A DNA stretch of 64,000 nucleotides from Lachnospiraceae bacterium (GTDB taxonomy: Bacteria > Bacillota > Clostridia > Lachnospirales > Lachnospiraceae). The notes under the pieces are model-generated. The model had not been told where the DNA came from. It searched no databases and was given only the letters and a program-made list of their open reading frames with translations. The stretch lies in contig JAFXQX010000039.1 in NCBI GenBank assembly GCA_017526745.1, positions 1 to 64,000 on the forward strand, given 5' to 3'. Below, piece after piece: positions 55,301 through 64,000 of this stretch; within the stretch, counting starts at the first letter, position 1, and every line of letters starts with the position of its first letter. Made by a program: the position numbers and the translations under genes.

Positions 55301-56553
55301 AGCTGTTTACGGCTTACGAGCGCCTTGATGAGGAGAAGAACAGCGGCATCCAGGGTACGGGTCTGGGACTTGATATTTCCAGAAGATTTGCCGAGCTTAT
55401 GGGAGGGACGCTTACATGCGAGAGCGTTTACGGCAAAGGCAGCGAGTTCATACTTACCGTCACCCAGAAGATAATAGACAAAACACCTGTCGGGATATTC
55501 AAGGAGCATGACGAGAACGCTCAAAAAGGCCCGTATGTTCCGCTGTTTGTCGCTCCCGATGCGGATGTGCTCGTTGTCGATGACAACGCGATGAACCTTA
55601 ATGTCATAAAGGGCCTCTTAAAAGCGACCAAGATATTTGTAACGACTGCTTCAAGCGGAGAAGAGTGCCTTGAGAAGATCAGGAACAGCCGCTTTAATGT
55701 TGTGCTTCTGGATCATATGATGCCCGGTATGGATGGTGTGGAGACTCTTGAGAAGATAAGGGTCGATCATCCCGATCTTCCGGTATATGCGCTTACCGCC
55801 AACGCAACAGCAGGCGAGGAGTTCTACATTTCGAAAGGATTTAACGGATATCTGGCAAAGCCCATCGACAGTGCCGAACTTGAGCGCACGATCATGAAGC
55901 ATCTTCCCGAGAAAATGATGATGAAGGCAACGGCAGATGATGCGGTTGATGATCTTACCGAGATCCCCGGGAACATGGAGTGGATCAAAAATGCCGAAGG
56001 CATAACGGTTGATGACGGCATACGCAATTCGGGAGGGATATCAAACTACATCATGTCGCTTGGCATGTTTTATGACACGATAGATGAGAACCTGAAAGTG
56101 ATAGAAGATGCATATGATCAGGAAAACTTCAGGCTCTATACGATCAAGGTCCACTCGCTCAAGAGCTCCGCAAGGATAATAGGTGCAAACGAACTGTCTG
56201 GACTGTGTGAGGATCTTGAGAAGGCAGGCAATCATGAGGATATTGATTTCATCCGCGAAAATCATGAAAAAATGGTTCATCTGTTCGAAGGGTTCAAAAA
56301 GATCCTTGCTCCCCTTTCGAAGGACGACAGATCGGATGAGCAAAAGGAAGATGTCAGCGAACAGGAACTTGCGGATGCGTACGAAGCACTAAAAGAGGTG
56401 ATCCCTCAGATGGATTACGATTCCGTCGAGATGATACTCGGCCAGCTTTTGGAATATCGTCTTCCCGATGAGGATGCAAAGAAGATGAAAGAACTTGAGG
56501 TAATGCTGAAAAAGCTTGACTGGGACGGCATGGAGTCGCTGATCTGCGGATAA
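52339..56553 (+). CDS. Giant propeller-type hybrid histidine kinase (Reg_prop, Y_Y_Y, HK, REC, Hpt)
   Basis: 1404 aa. Signal peptide to about residue 30 (VPVTAHA-DG). Residues 45-680 are repeated two-component propeller units ([51 protein letters not shown]), then a Y_Y_Y domain ([14 protein letters not shown]) and a membrane segment at 761-785. HisKA has [12 protein letters not shown] (His820), HATPase [20 protein letters not shown] and GTGLGLDI, receiver VLLDHMMPG (Asp1125), and Hpt [12 protein letters not shown] (His1272). Bacteroidetes homologues (HTCS) end in an AraC domain and sense glycans; here that is absent and Hpt takes its place, so output passes to another receiver, most simply the RR encoded next. 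Confidence 0.93.
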   Translation: MTGYKIVKAAALAAVISGLTLLVPVTAHADGDARPGGGYAATGQIGDVGYSETIYDATNGLPTSDANYIMASSDGHIWIGGYSGIIRYDGTSFERLDPSEGLTSGRVIFEDSLNRIWVGTNDNGAVVIDKNTSRHYTFRDGLASSSVRSFAEDPDGNIFMGTTAGVAYVDNNMKLNVLYDDRIADEVIQKLETDASGTIYGITRTGKMFTIDRFEVSSFYESPDLGLEHVSTFMTDPVNGGIVYLCTDEDVIYHGSLGSSLGEMEKIKVASMSGIRWISYDCGRIWLASAQMIGYLTADDHFHLLDNLPMDSAIEMMTSDYQGNMWFASSTQGVMKIATNNFVDINDKYGIPNEVTNATCLHNDRLYIGTDNGLFILDREEGAITDRLTEYLEGTRIRCIMEDPEGNLWISTYTNDLGLVFQGPEGVIETFTKENGMPDDQIRCTAMAADGSVLAGTNGGLAIIKDKKVIRTVGDKEGMKNTVLLTVCEGDNNKIYAGTDGDGIYIIDESGGGVKRIGREDGLTSDVILRIKKDEERGVYYVITSNSIEYIRNDTVKEVSTFPYNNNYDIYADDNGLLWILSSYGIYNVSAQDIIDDNVSQYRIYTIANGLTCTATSNSYSALDDRKNLYISGREGVSRVNIDHFYSDSAEIKTSVNSIYCDDTRILPDERGVYTIPPFDGRIKITASVMDYTMKDPMVRVYLEGSDDAGITAKRSELTSLEYTGLSYGNYTLHIQVLDDDRSTVLLDNRFSIVKEPRITELVIFRLMIVMLLVLAAGLIVWRVMKSTVIRRQYDEIRQAKDEAERANSAKSRFLANMSHEIRTPINTIMGMDEMILREDAKEVPKGYYMSVINYALDIRNASESLLGLINDLLDMSKIESGKMHLVEQEYDVCELLRSIVSMIRVRSTEKELAFDVVVDEIMPVRLYGDAQKIRQIVLNLLTNAVKYTDVGGFSLNVTVAERTDDRCVIRFGVMDTGIGIKSEDMDKLFTAYERLDEEKNSGIQGTGLGLDISRRFAELMGGTLTCESVYGKGSEFILTVTQKIIDKTPVGIFKEHDENAQKGPYVPLFVAPDADVLVVDDNAMNLNVIKGLLKATKIFVTTASSGEECLEKIRNSRFNVVLLDHMMPGMDGVETLEKIRVDHPDLPVYALTANATAGEEFYISKGFNGYLAKPIDSAELERTIMKHLPEKMMMKATADDAVDDLTEIPGNMEWIKNAEGITVDDGIRNSGGISNYIMSLGMFYDTIDENLKVIEDAYDQENFRLYTIKVHSLKSSARIIGANELSGLCEDLEKAGNHEDIDFIRENHEKMVHLFEGFKKILAPLSKDDRSDEQKEDVSEQELADAYEALKEVIPQMDYDSVEMILGQLLEYRLPDEDAKKMKELEVMLKKLDWDGMESLICG

Positions 56554-56577
56554 ATTCAGACGGAAAAGGAGATGAGG

Positions 56578-57336
56578 ATGGACAACAATCGTATTATCGT
56601 TACCGGAGAGCGGGAATCGTTCATCGTGAGGGTTCTCGTAAAAAAAGCAACGGATACGGGTGCTGCGTGTGAATTTGTAAAATGCACCATAGATGACATC
56701 AATGCAAAACTTGAAGGCACCGTTCTTATCGTATTGTATATGGAGGATGACCGGCCTCCCAAGGACAGTGTGCTTCATTTTATCAAAGACCGTATGGAAG
56801 AAGACGGGATAAAGCTCATCGCCATAGGGCAGTCTCCTGACATCAAACATATCCGCAACAGCCTTCCGGCAGAACTGATCTACAGTACGTTCACCCGGCC
56901 CGTTGATAATGAGGCGTTTGCCAATACCGTAACCGAGTATTTTGAAAAGATCAGATCGGGGGAGTTTAAAAAGAGCATATTGATCGTCGATGACGATGCC
57001 CAGTATCTGTCACTTGTAAGGGAATGGCTCAAGGGAACTTACAAAGTCTCCATGGCCAACTCCGGGCTGCAGGCGATAAAGTGGCTCGGAAAGAATAAGG
57101 TCGACCTGATACTGCTTGACCATGAGATGCCGGTAACAAGTGGGCCGCAGGTTCTCGAGATGCTCAGAAGCGATCCCGAGACAAGCTCGATCCCTGTAAT
57201 GTTCCTTACCGGAAAGGGAGACAAGGACAGTGTCATGTCCGTAGTATCTCTCAGACCCGAGGGCTATTTTCTGAAGAATATCCAAAAGGACGAACTGCTG
57301 GAAAAACTTGCCGAATACTTCGCCCTTCACAGATAA
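56578..57336 (+). CDS. Two-domain response regulator, pseudo-receiver plus receiver
   Basis: 252 aa. ATG 56578 fits GGAG at 56568-56571 (6 bases); ATG 56572 is too close. Residues 1-125 look receiver-like by strand/helix pattern (LIVLYMEDDRPPKDS, KLIAIGQSPDIKHIR) but lack the acidic pocket and phosphoacceptor. Residues 128-250 are a normal receiver: ILIVDDDAQYLSLVREWLKG, LILLDHEMP (Asp181), MFLTGKGDKD, and Lys in YFLKNIQKDEL. No output domain. Probable acceptor for the Hpt of the propeller kinase 24 bases upstream. Confidence 0.88.
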   Translation: MDNNRIIVTGERESFIVRVLVKKATDTGAACEFVKCTIDDINAKLEGTVLIVLYMEDDRPPKDSVLHFIKDRMEEDGIKLIAIGQSPDIKHIRNSLPAELIYSTFTRPVDNEAFANTVTEYFEKIRSGEFKKSILIVDDDAQYLSLVREWLKGTYKVSMANSGLQAIKWLGKNKVDLILLDHEMPVTSGPQVLEMLRSDPETSSIPVMFLTGKGDKDSVMSVVSLRPEGYFLKNIQKDELLEKLAEYFALHR

Positions 57337-57346
57337 GGAGTGGATA

Positions 57347-59707
57347 ATGTTTGAGGTTTTAGAGGCACATCAGCAAAATTTCATGCTCGTTATGAGCGGC
57401 ATCTGTGTCGCCATGGGCATACTGATGCTGTTTACAAAGTTTCTGCCGCCGAAGCGCAAATGGATACTCGTTGCGATGGAACTGTTCGCAACGCTCCTCA
57501 TTTCATTCGACCGGCTGTCATATATTTATGACGGGAATCTGAGCGACAGGGGATATGCCCTTGCAAGGATCTCAAACTTTATCGTGTTCTTTCTGACTCC
57601 TGCCATAGTCCTTCTGTTCAATCTGTATCTGTGCGACCTTCTGGCATCGGACGGGAAGTTTAAGGATTTTCCCGTAAGGCTTAATGTTGTCAGCTTTGCT
57701 TCCCTTATCGGTATGGTGCTTGCGGTCGTATCGCAGTTCACGGGTCTTTATTATACGTTTGATGCCGATAACCGTTACGTAAGAAGTCCCGGTTTTGCTA
57801 TCTGCTACATAGTTCCGATAGTCTGCCCGCTCATTCAGTTTTCGGTGATCATCGGAAGAAGAAAGAAGTTTTCAAAACTGATCTTTATCAGCCTTGTTCT
57901 GTATATTTTTGTCCCGATATTATTTGCTCTCATACAGATATATGCCTACGGCCTGTCTCTGGTCAACACGGCGCTGGCTCTTGTTTCCGTAGGACTTTAT
58001 ATATTTACATATTTGGATATCAACGAAGAGGTGATAAAGGCTCACCGGATTGAGATGCAGACTCTTGAAAAAGAAAGAGGAAGCATGAAGCGCCTGTTTG
58101 AACAGACTGCGGTTTCTTTTGTCCGCGCCATTGACGAAAGAGACAGTTACAGATCCGGACATTCCCTGAGGGTTGCCGAACTTGCCAGAAAGATCGCAAG
58201 ACAGAGCGGCAGGAGCGAGGACGAATGCGACGATGTTTATTTTTCCGCACTTGTTCATGATGTCGGAACGATAACGCTTCCCGACAACCTCATCGGAAGA
58301 GAAGATGATCTTTCCGAAGAGGAGGAACAAAAGATCAGATCCGTACCTGAAGCCGGAGCGGCGATCCTGTCAGGGATAAAGGAATATCCGGACCTTGCCG
58401 AGGGCGCAAAATACAGTTACGAACGCTATGACGGAAGCGGATATCCTGAAGGAAGAAAAGGTACGGCCATACCCTATACCGCCAGGATCATAAGTGTTGC
58501 AGATGCATTCGATGAGATGGCAGGTGCGAAAAGAACGAGGGGCGCGATACCTTCCCAGGTTATACGGGAGGAATTCGTAAAGGATTCCGGCGTCAGGTTC
58601 GATCCGGATATGGCAAAGATACTTGTCCGTATGATCGATTCGAATGAACTTGAAGTTGAATCCGAGGACAATATATCGGTCGATAAGGAGCTTTCTGTCG
58701 GGGAATACAGAAGTGCGGTGACAGCCGGCATCCCGGTAACAAACGATACGGAGGAGATATCGTTTTTATGTGATAAGGCTCCTGATGCCCCGTCGGGATT
58801 TTCACAACCGTCTGTCATATTGTTTGATTCGTTTGACAGGCATATACATGATAACCCGAGGTCGATAGAAGCATATCATTACATCGAGTACGGTGAGATA
58901 TGGTTCGACGGACATTACATATCGACCGAGGCCAGAAACATGGATGTACAGGTATCGAAACGCGAAGGAGATACCGCAAATGATCGTTATTCTGTTTCTG
59001 CATCGAGGTTCGAGGATCACGTTAAGATCGTGCTGACAAGCAATGACTGCATAGTGAACGTCACGGCCGCGCTGTCCGACAGCTCCAAGTCCGCATATAT
59101 CGCTCTTACCGGGGAAAACTGCAGACTGCATGATATTACCGCAGGATCCTCGGGGATTATGACCGGTGCAAAGGATATCACAAGGATCGCAGACAAGATC
59201 AGCTATATCGACAGGATGGAATCGGATATCCCGAATGTTCAGATAGACAGAACCATGTCGGCATATTCCGAAGGGGTGAAGATCAGTGACGGGATGAGGA
59301 TCATATTCCATACGATGAGCCTTCCGTCGGCAAATCTTGTATGGCACTGCCCTTATATCGTTCTGTATTATTCCGAAGACGGGACGGTCGGAGGAAAGGA
59401 CTACCGAGAGTATACCGTTATCAAGCTGAACGGCGAGAATGACGGCGGCGGTTCGTATTCGCACAATTCGTTCGCTATGAAGAAAAGTGACGTCTTCCCC
59501 GGATGGGATGTCTGGAAGGAGACAAACAAAAAGGGGTTGGAGTGCGAGATCGGCTTCCTGAAAAAGAAAGAGAAGGTCACTGTCATTACCGAGAATCTGG
59601 GCGTGTTCATAGAAAGCACTTCGGTCGTATCTGATGGAAATGAGACGGTATATGCGGCGATCACAGGCGATCAGTGCGCAATTACCGACATACGTATCGA
59701 GGCTTGA
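57347..59707 (+). CDS. Degenerate HD-GYP protein with membrane sensor and beta-rich tail
   Basis: 786 aa. ATG 57347 has AAGGAG six bases upstream; the TTG at 57308 lies inside the RR gene. Seven or eight membrane segments (about 12-235) are followed by HD-GYP (about 265-450): LVHDVGTITLP keeps His304 and Asp305, but HHExxDGxGYP reads YSYERYDGSGYPEG (Ser357-Tyr358 for the two His), so metal binding and c-di-GMP hydrolysis are doubtful. The last 290 residues are beta-rich with AYHYIEYGEIWFDGHYIS and FAMKKSDVFPGWDVWKETN, like a carbohydrate-binding or lectin fold; unidentified. It is 10 bases after the RR gene. Confidence 0.85.
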   Translation: MFEVLEAHQQNFMLVMSGICVAMGILMLFTKFLPPKRKWILVAMELFATLLISFDRLSYIYDGNLSDRGYALARISNFIVFFLTPAIVLLFNLYLCDLLASDGKFKDFPVRLNVVSFASLIGMVLAVVSQFTGLYYTFDADNRYVRSPGFAICYIVPIVCPLIQFSVIIGRRKKFSKLIFISLVLYIFVPILFALIQIYAYGLSLVNTALALVSVGLYIFTYLDINEEVIKAHRIEMQTLEKERGSMKRLFEQTAVSFVRAIDERDSYRSGHSLRVAELARKIARQSGRSEDECDDVYFSALVHDVGTITLPDNLIGREDDLSEEEEQKIRSVPEAGAAILSGIKEYPDLAEGAKYSYERYDGSGYPEGRKGTAIPYTARIISVADAFDEMAGAKRTRGAIPSQVIREEFVKDSGVRFDPDMAKILVRMIDSNELEVESEDNISVDKELSVGEYRSAVTAGIPVTNDTEEISFLCDKAPDAPSGFSQPSVILFDSFDRHIHDNPRSIEAYHYIEYGEIWFDGHYISTEARNMDVQVSKREGDTANDRYSVSASRFEDHVKIVLTSNDCIVNVTAALSDSSKSAYIALTGENCRLHDITAGSSGIMTGAKDITRIADKISYIDRMESDIPNVQIDRTMSAYSEGVKISDGMRIIFHTMSLPSANLVWHCPYIVLYYSEDGTVGGKDYREYTVIKLNGENDGGGSYSHNSFAMKKSDVFPGWDVWKETNKKGLECEIGFLKKKEKVTVITENLGVFIESTSVVSDGNETVYAAITGDQCAITDIRIEA

Positions 59708-59732
59708 CAAAATACTTTGGAATGTGTATAAC
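59704..59732 (+). promoter_or_regulatory. Strong promoter of the MacAB-like operon
   Basis: TTGACA (59704-59709), 17-bp spacer, TATAAC (59727-59732). It begins inside the last codons of the preceding gene. Confidence 0.85.
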
Positions 59733-59741
59733 ATTTACTGT

Positions 59742-59757
59742 GTTAGCGTTGACTAAC
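59742..59757. promoter_or_regulatory. Inverted repeat operator downstream of the efflux promoter
   Basis: GTTAG and CTAAC separated by six bases (CGTTGA) lie just after the expected transcription start. The shape suits a TetR-, MarR- or DtxR-type repressor; the protein is not encoded in the window. Confidence 0.5.
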
Positions 59758-59802
59758 CCATTGTTCAGGTCAGTATTTTTACATCAGATACGGTGAATTG
59801 AT

Positions 59803-61257
59803 ATGAGTATTAAGAAGATTCTATCCGCCGCCGGCGTTTTGGCCGTGTGCGGCGGGGCGGTATTATCAATAACGGCATTCTCGGGCAAGGCCAAAGTGTA
59901 CAGTACTCAGACGGCAGGCCACAGGAACATTTCGGAGATCGTTGAAGCCACGGGCGACGTGCATGGCGACAAGACCATGACATACTATTCGGACGTGACG
60001 GCGCCGGTCTCTTTTTACGAGCTGGAGGTCGGAGATGCAGTCACAAAGGGAGAAAAAGTCGTCGGGTACGATCCCTCGGATCTTGTAAAAGCTCTCGATC
60101 AGGCCCAGCTTTCATCGGAATCCGCCAAGAACACGATGAACGGACAGGTCAAGGCCAGCGACAGCAACCAGGCCAAGTTCAATAAGGCGGTCTCCGACAT
60201 AGAGATATACAGAAACACATATGCCCTGTTCAGAATGGCAGGCGATTACATAGATCAGGACCAGTATCAGGAAAACTGGGATATCAACTGCATAGCAGCA
60301 GGTATCAACAAGAACATCGCCGACAAGACCGGCCAGATCAACTCTTTGAAGATCGAACTTGAGAAGGCCGAACTTGAAGGGGATACGGATGAGGTCGATG
60401 ATCTTGTTGACAGGATCAAAGGACTGAACAAGGATATTGCGGATCTGAACAGTGATCTTGCAGGACTCCCCCCGGCAAACCTGTCTCCCGAGGAGTATGC
60501 GCAGAAGGTCATCGACGGCAACTGGATGTCGGACATAATGAGAAACTGGACCGAGTCGTCCACACTCCGCAATACGTATGAAAGCCAGATACTCAACTCA
60601 TACCAGAAGGAACAGCTGAAGAATTCGTACGATCTGTCCACGATCAGTGTTGACATGGCACAGGAAAATGTACTCAAGGCTTCGGAAGGAATAACTGCCG
60701 AGTATGACGGTATAGTCACGGAAAGCTTTATAAACAGGGGAAGCGTTGTCAGCAAGGGAAGCCCGCTGTTTACCGTTGAGAGCAGTGACGTCATGAAGGT
60801 TGATGTCGGGATTTCAAAGTACGATATAGGAAAGATCGCAACCGGACAGCGTGCATCGGTAGATATAGCCGGCAAGCTCTATGCGGGTACGGTGACGGAG
60901 GTCAAGAGACTGGCTGTTGCCAAGGATTCCGACAAGGCGAAGGTTGTCGTATCCGTTACGATCAATGAGCCGGATGAAAACGTATTCATAGGACTTGAAG
61001 CCGATGTAACGATCTTCACGGATGAAAAGAGCGGAGCGCTTGCCATGCCGCTTGAGGCGTATTATGCGGATGATACCGGTGATTACTGTTATGTGATAAG
61101 AAACGGAGTAGTTGAGAAACAGTACATTACGACCGGGATCAAGACCGATGATCAGGTCGAGGTCATCACAGGTTTAAATGACGGTGATGTGGTCATCACC
61201 GATGCCATCACGGATGACAGCGTGGGAAGCCGCGCCCAGGGAAGTGTACAAAACTGA
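59803..61257 (+). CDS. MacA-like periplasmic adaptor (HlyD/RND family)
   Basis: 484 aa. One N-terminal membrane anchor (ILSAAGVLAVCGGAVLSITA), first biotinyl-lipoyl half (VTAPVSFYELEVGDAVTKGE), a coiled-coil hairpin (about 95-270, with NKNIADKTGQINSLKIELEK) and the second half ITAEYDGIVTESFINRGSVV with beta-barrel and membrane-proximal domains after it. This is the adaptor of ABC exporters of MacB type in Gram-positives. ATG 59803 has GGTGAATTG before it, a weak site, although transcription signals are strong. ATPase and permease genes follow. Confidence 0.88.
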   Translation: MSIKKILSAAGVLAVCGGAVLSITAFSGKAKVYSTQTAGHRNISEIVEATGDVHGDKTMTYYSDVTAPVSFYELEVGDAVTKGEKVVGYDPSDLVKALDQAQLSSESAKNTMNGQVKASDSNQAKFNKAVSDIEIYRNTYALFRMAGDYIDQDQYQENWDINCIAAGINKNIADKTGQINSLKIELEKAELEGDTDEVDDLVDRIKGLNKDIADLNSDLAGLPPANLSPEEYAQKVIDGNWMSDIMRNWTESSTLRNTYESQILNSYQKEQLKNSYDLSTISVDMAQENVLKASEGITAEYDGIVTESFINRGSVVSKGSPLFTVESSDVMKVDVGISKYDIGKIATGQRASVDIAGKLYAGTVTEVKRLAVAKDSDKAKVVVSVTINEPDENVFIGLEADVTIFTDEKSGALAMPLEAYYADDTGDYCYVIRNGVVEKQYITTGIKTDDQVEVITGLNDGDVVITDAITDDSVGSRAQGSVQN

Positions 61258-61272
61258 TCCCGGAGATTATCA

Positions 61273-62049
61273 ATGGATAAAAAGAATGTAAGCGGACAGC
61301 CACTTGATATCATAGATCTTGAAGCGGAAAAGGATACTGACGGATCTAAGGTTCTCATAGAATTCAAGGACGTATGTAAGAAATACCAGCAGGGTGATCA
61401 CGAATTCTATGCACTTAAGGACGCTTCTCTTACTATCAACGAAGGAGAGATGGTGGTGATCCTGGGGCCATCCGGCGCAGGAAAAAGTACTCTCCTTAAT
61501 CTGCTGGGCGGTATGGACAGTGCCACAAGCGGGCATATCATGTTCGACGGCTCGGATCTTACGACATTTAACGACAATCAGCTCACTTCATATCGCGCCC
61601 AGAACGTCGGCGTTGTATTTCAGTTCTACAATCTCATACCTACACTCACGGCGTATGAGAACGTTGCGCTCATGAAGGATATCAAGAGTGATACTACAGA
61701 CCCTGCCGAGGCTCTCGATTCGGTAGGACTTGCCGATCATATGCATCAGTTTCCCTCACAGATGTCCGGAGGCGAGCAGCAGAGGACTTCCATAGCCAGA
61801 GCGATAGCCAAGAACCCGCGACTGCTTCTTTGTGATGAACCGACAGGAGCGCTTGATACCGTTACAGGCAAGGAAGTGTTAAAGCTTCTTCAGGATATGA
61901 GCCGTGAAAAAAAGAGGACTGTTGTAATGGTAACCCATAACAGTTTCTTTGCGGATATCGCGGATACGGTCATACGCGTTAAGAACGGCGGGATAGAGAG
62001 CATCATCCACAACGATGCTCCGAAGGATGCTTCGGAGGTCAACTGGTAG
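61273..62049 (+). CDS. MacB/LolD-type ABC ATPase
   Basis: 258 aa. Walker A GPSGAGKSTLLNLLGGMDSA (residues 65-72 for the loop), Q-loop VVFQFYNLIPTLTAYENV, signature QMSGGEQQRTSIARAIAKNP, Walker B LLLCDEPTGALDT, switch VMVTHNSFFADIADTVI. The LNLLGG and FQFYNLIPTLT features are typical for ATPases pairing with FtsX-like permeases. CCCGGAG precedes ATG. Two bases before the permease start. Confidence 0.93.
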   Translation: MDKKNVSGQPLDIIDLEAEKDTDGSKVLIEFKDVCKKYQQGDHEFYALKDASLTINEGEMVVILGPSGAGKSTLLNLLGGMDSATSGHIMFDGSDLTTFNDNQLTSYRAQNVGVVFQFYNLIPTLTAYENVALMKDIKSDTTDPAEALDSVGLADHMHQFPSQMSGGEQQRTSIARAIAKNPRLLLCDEPTGALDTVTGKEVLKLLQDMSREKKRTVVMVTHNSFFADIADTVIRVKNGGIESIIHNDAPKDASEVNW

Positions 62050-62051
62050 AT

Positions 62052-64000
62052 ATGCTCACCCGAAAAATGTGGCGCGATCTTCTGAAGAACAAGACGCAGT
62101 TCATTTCAATATTTCTCATGTCACTTCTCGGAATGCTTGTCTTTGTCGGCATCGATGCGGAAAGCTCGGGCGGGGCGGCTGCAGCCGACAGCTATTATCA
62201 GAGCCAGAATCTATGCGATATATGGGTGAACGGAGCCGGGTTTTCCGACGATGATGTAAGGACGGCGAAGAAAGTATCGGGAGTAAAGGATGTTGAAAAA
62301 CGCCTGACTCTTACGGGAAATGCCGAAAAATATGACAACGCCTATATGCACATCAACTTCATGGATTCCAACAATATCAATAGACTCCTTTTGTACGACG
62401 GCATTCAGTTTGATCCTGATAAAGACGGCATGTGGGTTCAGGAATGGTTTGCAAGGACTAACGGCATAAACATCGGTGATACGCTCACTGTCAAGATCGA
62501 CAGCATGAAGATCGACGGGATCGTAAGAGGAATAATAGATGCTCCGGATTATGTGTATTATGTTTCCGAGATGGATGTCATGTATCCCAATTATCAGAAA
62601 TGCGGACTGGTGTTCATGCCGTCTTCGATGTTTCCGGATCAGCCGGTAAGATACAACCGTCTTATCGTTGACGTAAGGGATGACATGAGCGATGAAGCGG
62701 ATATCGCAGTCATAAAGGAAAGACTCGAGGATGCTTTTGACAGGGATGATATAGCGGTCACGGGACGCAGCCAGGATCTGAGTTTTTCGACATTTGACGC
62801 CGAAGTAAAGCAGCATCATGCCATGGGAAGCATGTTCTCGATCGTTTTTCTGGCTATCGCCCTTCTCGGGATAGTCACGACGATGGCAAGGGTAACGGCC
62901 GGTCAGAGAACCGTGATCGGAACAATGAAGGCATTGGGATTCAAAAAATCTACGATAACGATGCATTACATATCTTACGGATTTGTTATAAGCACGATAG
63001 GATGTATCACGGGAGCCTGGATCGGATATGTGACGATGCCGCCGTGGATACTCGGGATGTTCGAGGGAAGCTATCTGATCCCCAACCTTAAAGGAAAGAT
63101 AACCGCAACCGATATTTATGCCACATGTCTTGCAATAGCCGTATCAACACTTGTGAGCTTTCTGTCATGCCGCAAGGAACTTCGTGACATGCCTGCAGTC
63201 ACGCTCAAACCTCCGGCGCCCAAGAAGGTCAGACATTCCGCACTTGAAAAAAGCAGGCTGTGGTTAAAACTTGATTTTGCGACGCAGTGGAACATAAGAG
63301 ATGTGTTCAGAAACAAGATGAGGAGCCTGATGGGCATCATGGGAGTGCTCGGCTGCGCGATGCTGCTCGAGTGCGGTTTCGGATGTTTTGATTCCATAAA
63401 CGGACTTATGGACAAAATGTACGGTGAACTCATGACCGCTGATAACAAGATACTTTTGTCTTCGGATGCGGGGGCCGGTTATGCATATGATCTTTCCAAC
63501 AAGTACAAAGGACAGATGATCCAGGAATCAAGCGTTGAATTCATGTCCGGCGATGTCAAAAAGAGCGGGACGGCAACGATAGTAGACGAGGGCAATTACG
63601 TACATATCCAGGACAGTGATTTTCGCTCCGAGAAGCTTTCGGACTCCGGGATAGCGATGACGTACAAGATGGCAAACCTTCTGGGCCTTAAAGCCGGTGA
63701 CAGGGTTAAGTGGCATTTTGTGGGAGACGATAAGTGGCAGAACAGCCGTATCGCGCAAATATACCGTGATCCCTCGATACAGGGCATCACAATGAGAAGA
63801 AAAGTATATGAGAGTATGGAGTATACTTTCCGCCCGACGTCTGTTCTTACGAACATGACTGTCCCATCCGACATTACGGATGATGACGAGGTCTCATCGA
63901 TCCTAAATGTCGCCCAGATGAAAAGCTCTTTTCAGGAGACGATGGAGATGATGAACGCCATGGTGTATATCATGGTCATAGCGGCTGTTCTTCTCGGAGT
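62052..64000 (+). CDS. FtsX/MacB-like ABC permease, partial
   Basis: ATG 62052 opens a frame running to the right edge (649 codons so far). N-terminal membrane segment (FISIFLMSLLGMLVFVGIDA), a large outside domain (about 40-245), then FtsX core: MFSIVFLAIALLGIVTTMAR, GQRTVIGTMKALGFKKSTIT, and a second half opening with WNIRDVFRNKMRSLMGIMGV and a second outside domain. The tandem-FtsX layout (about 750-800 aa expected) matches Gram-positive MacB-type transporters. It works with the adaptor and ATPase before it; substrate unknown (antimicrobial peptide or lipoprotein export are usual). Confidence 0.88.
   Translation, partial: MLTRKMWRDLLKNKTQFISIFLMSLLGMLVFVGIDAESSGGAAAADSYYQSQNLCDIWVNGAGFSDDDVRTAKKVSGVKDVEKRLTLTGNAEKYDNAYMHINFMDSNNINRLLLYDGIQFDPDKDGMWVQEWFARTNGINIGDTLTVKIDSMKIDGIVRGIIDAPDYVYYVSEMDVMYPNYQKCGLVFMPSSMFPDQPVRYNRLIVDVRDDMSDEADIAVIKERLEDAFDRDDIAVTGRSQDLSFSTFDAEVKQHHAMGSMFSIVFLAIALLGIVTTMARVTAGQRTVIGTMKALGFKKSTITMHYISYGFVISTIGCITGAWIGYVTMPPWILGMFEGSYLIPNLKGKITATDIYATCLAIAVSTLVSFLSCRKELRDMPAVTLKPPAPKKVRHSALEKSRLWLKLDFATQWNIRDVFRNKMRSLMGIMGVLGCAMLLECGFGCFDSINGLMDKMYGELMTADNKILLSSDAGAGYAYDLSNKYKGQMIQESSVEFMSGDVKKSGTATIVDEGNYVHIQDSDFRSEKLSDSGIAMTYKMANLLGLKAGDRVKWHFVGDDKWQNSRIAQIYRDPSIQGITMRRKVYESMEYTFRPTSVLTNMTVPSDITDDDEVSSILNVAQMKSSFQETMEMMNAMVYIMVIAAVLLG

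Noticed and set aside
58802-59734. 310-aa minus-strand frame opposite the tail of the degenerate HD-GYP protein
   Set aside because: Antisense shadow. I checked it because the tail itself is unusual, but the plus-strand frame has the ribosome site and continuous homology-like domains.

Overview
The window looks like chromosome of an anaerobic, low-to-mid GC monoderm Firmicute, most likely a Lachnospiraceae relative (Butyrivibrio-like). The signs are many lipoproteins with lipoboxes, strong AGGAGG-type ribosome sites, DegV, DUF1836 and CPBP proteins, and very heavy use of hybrid histidine kinases, GGDEF and HD-GYP proteins. Genus is inference. There is no rRNA, complete tRNA, CRISPR array, phage module or transposase.

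Layout. (1) 1-1.3 kb: degraded accessory DNA with DUF3990 and DUF4160 remnants and an intact DUF2442 gene. (2) 1.2-14 kb: a roughly 12.7 kb block bracketed by two diverged direct repeats of about 103 bp, each ending in the 3' end of a tRNA-Pro-like sequence followed by a terminator. Inside are a SnoaL-LytTR regulator, a histidine-acid-phosphatase lipoprotein, three CPBP membrane proteases, an S41 lipoprotein, an M13 metallopeptidase lipoprotein and an ABC exporter with two permeases. A 77-bp promoter-like repeat occurs twice in it. (3) 14-20.8 kb: EamA transporter, lipoproteins, a hybrid kinase translationally coupled to a solute-binding lipoprotein, and a GGDEF remnant. (4) 20.8-25.7 kb: two membrane proteins, PfkB kinase, class II aldolase, hydrolase and a membrane protein, tightly packed. 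(5) 25.7-33.4 kb: REC-GGDEF-REC-HD-GYP protein, hybrid kinase with Hpt, and a hybrid kinase fused at its C-terminus to a complete DegV (fatty-acid-binding) domain. (6) 33.4-44.3 kb: acyltransferase, SPFH protein, secreted HExxH protein, DAG/lipid kinase, patatin, CE6-like esterase, LacI-type ligand domain fused to GGDEF, DUF1836 regulator and stand-alone DegV. (7) 44.3-50 kb: MATE pump, ECF S-component, sulfur assimilation genes (O-acetylhomoserine sulfhydrylase, cysK) behind a strong promoter with a CymR/Rrf2-like inverted repeat, and purA. (8) 50-59.7 kb: HD-GYP protein, 1404-aa propeller hybrid kinase, two-receiver response regulator, and a degenerate HD-GYP protein with a large beta-rich tail. 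(9) 59.8-64 kb: MacA/MacB-like efflux operon running off the right edge.

How it fits together. The theme is sensing (sugars, lipids, surface signals) feeding phosphorelay and cyclic-di-GMP circuits. None of the four hybrid kinases has an attached DNA-binding domain; outputs are receivers, Hpt domains and c-di-GMP enzymes. Lipid-linked functions (DegV twice, lipid kinase, patatin, acyltransferase) sit near the DegV-kinase, which makes that fusion the most interesting candidate for an undescribed sensor. The second is the repeat-bracketed protease/exporter block under a probable LytTR regulator. Start sites were moved from the longest possible ORF where a ribosome site or signal peptide demanded it.
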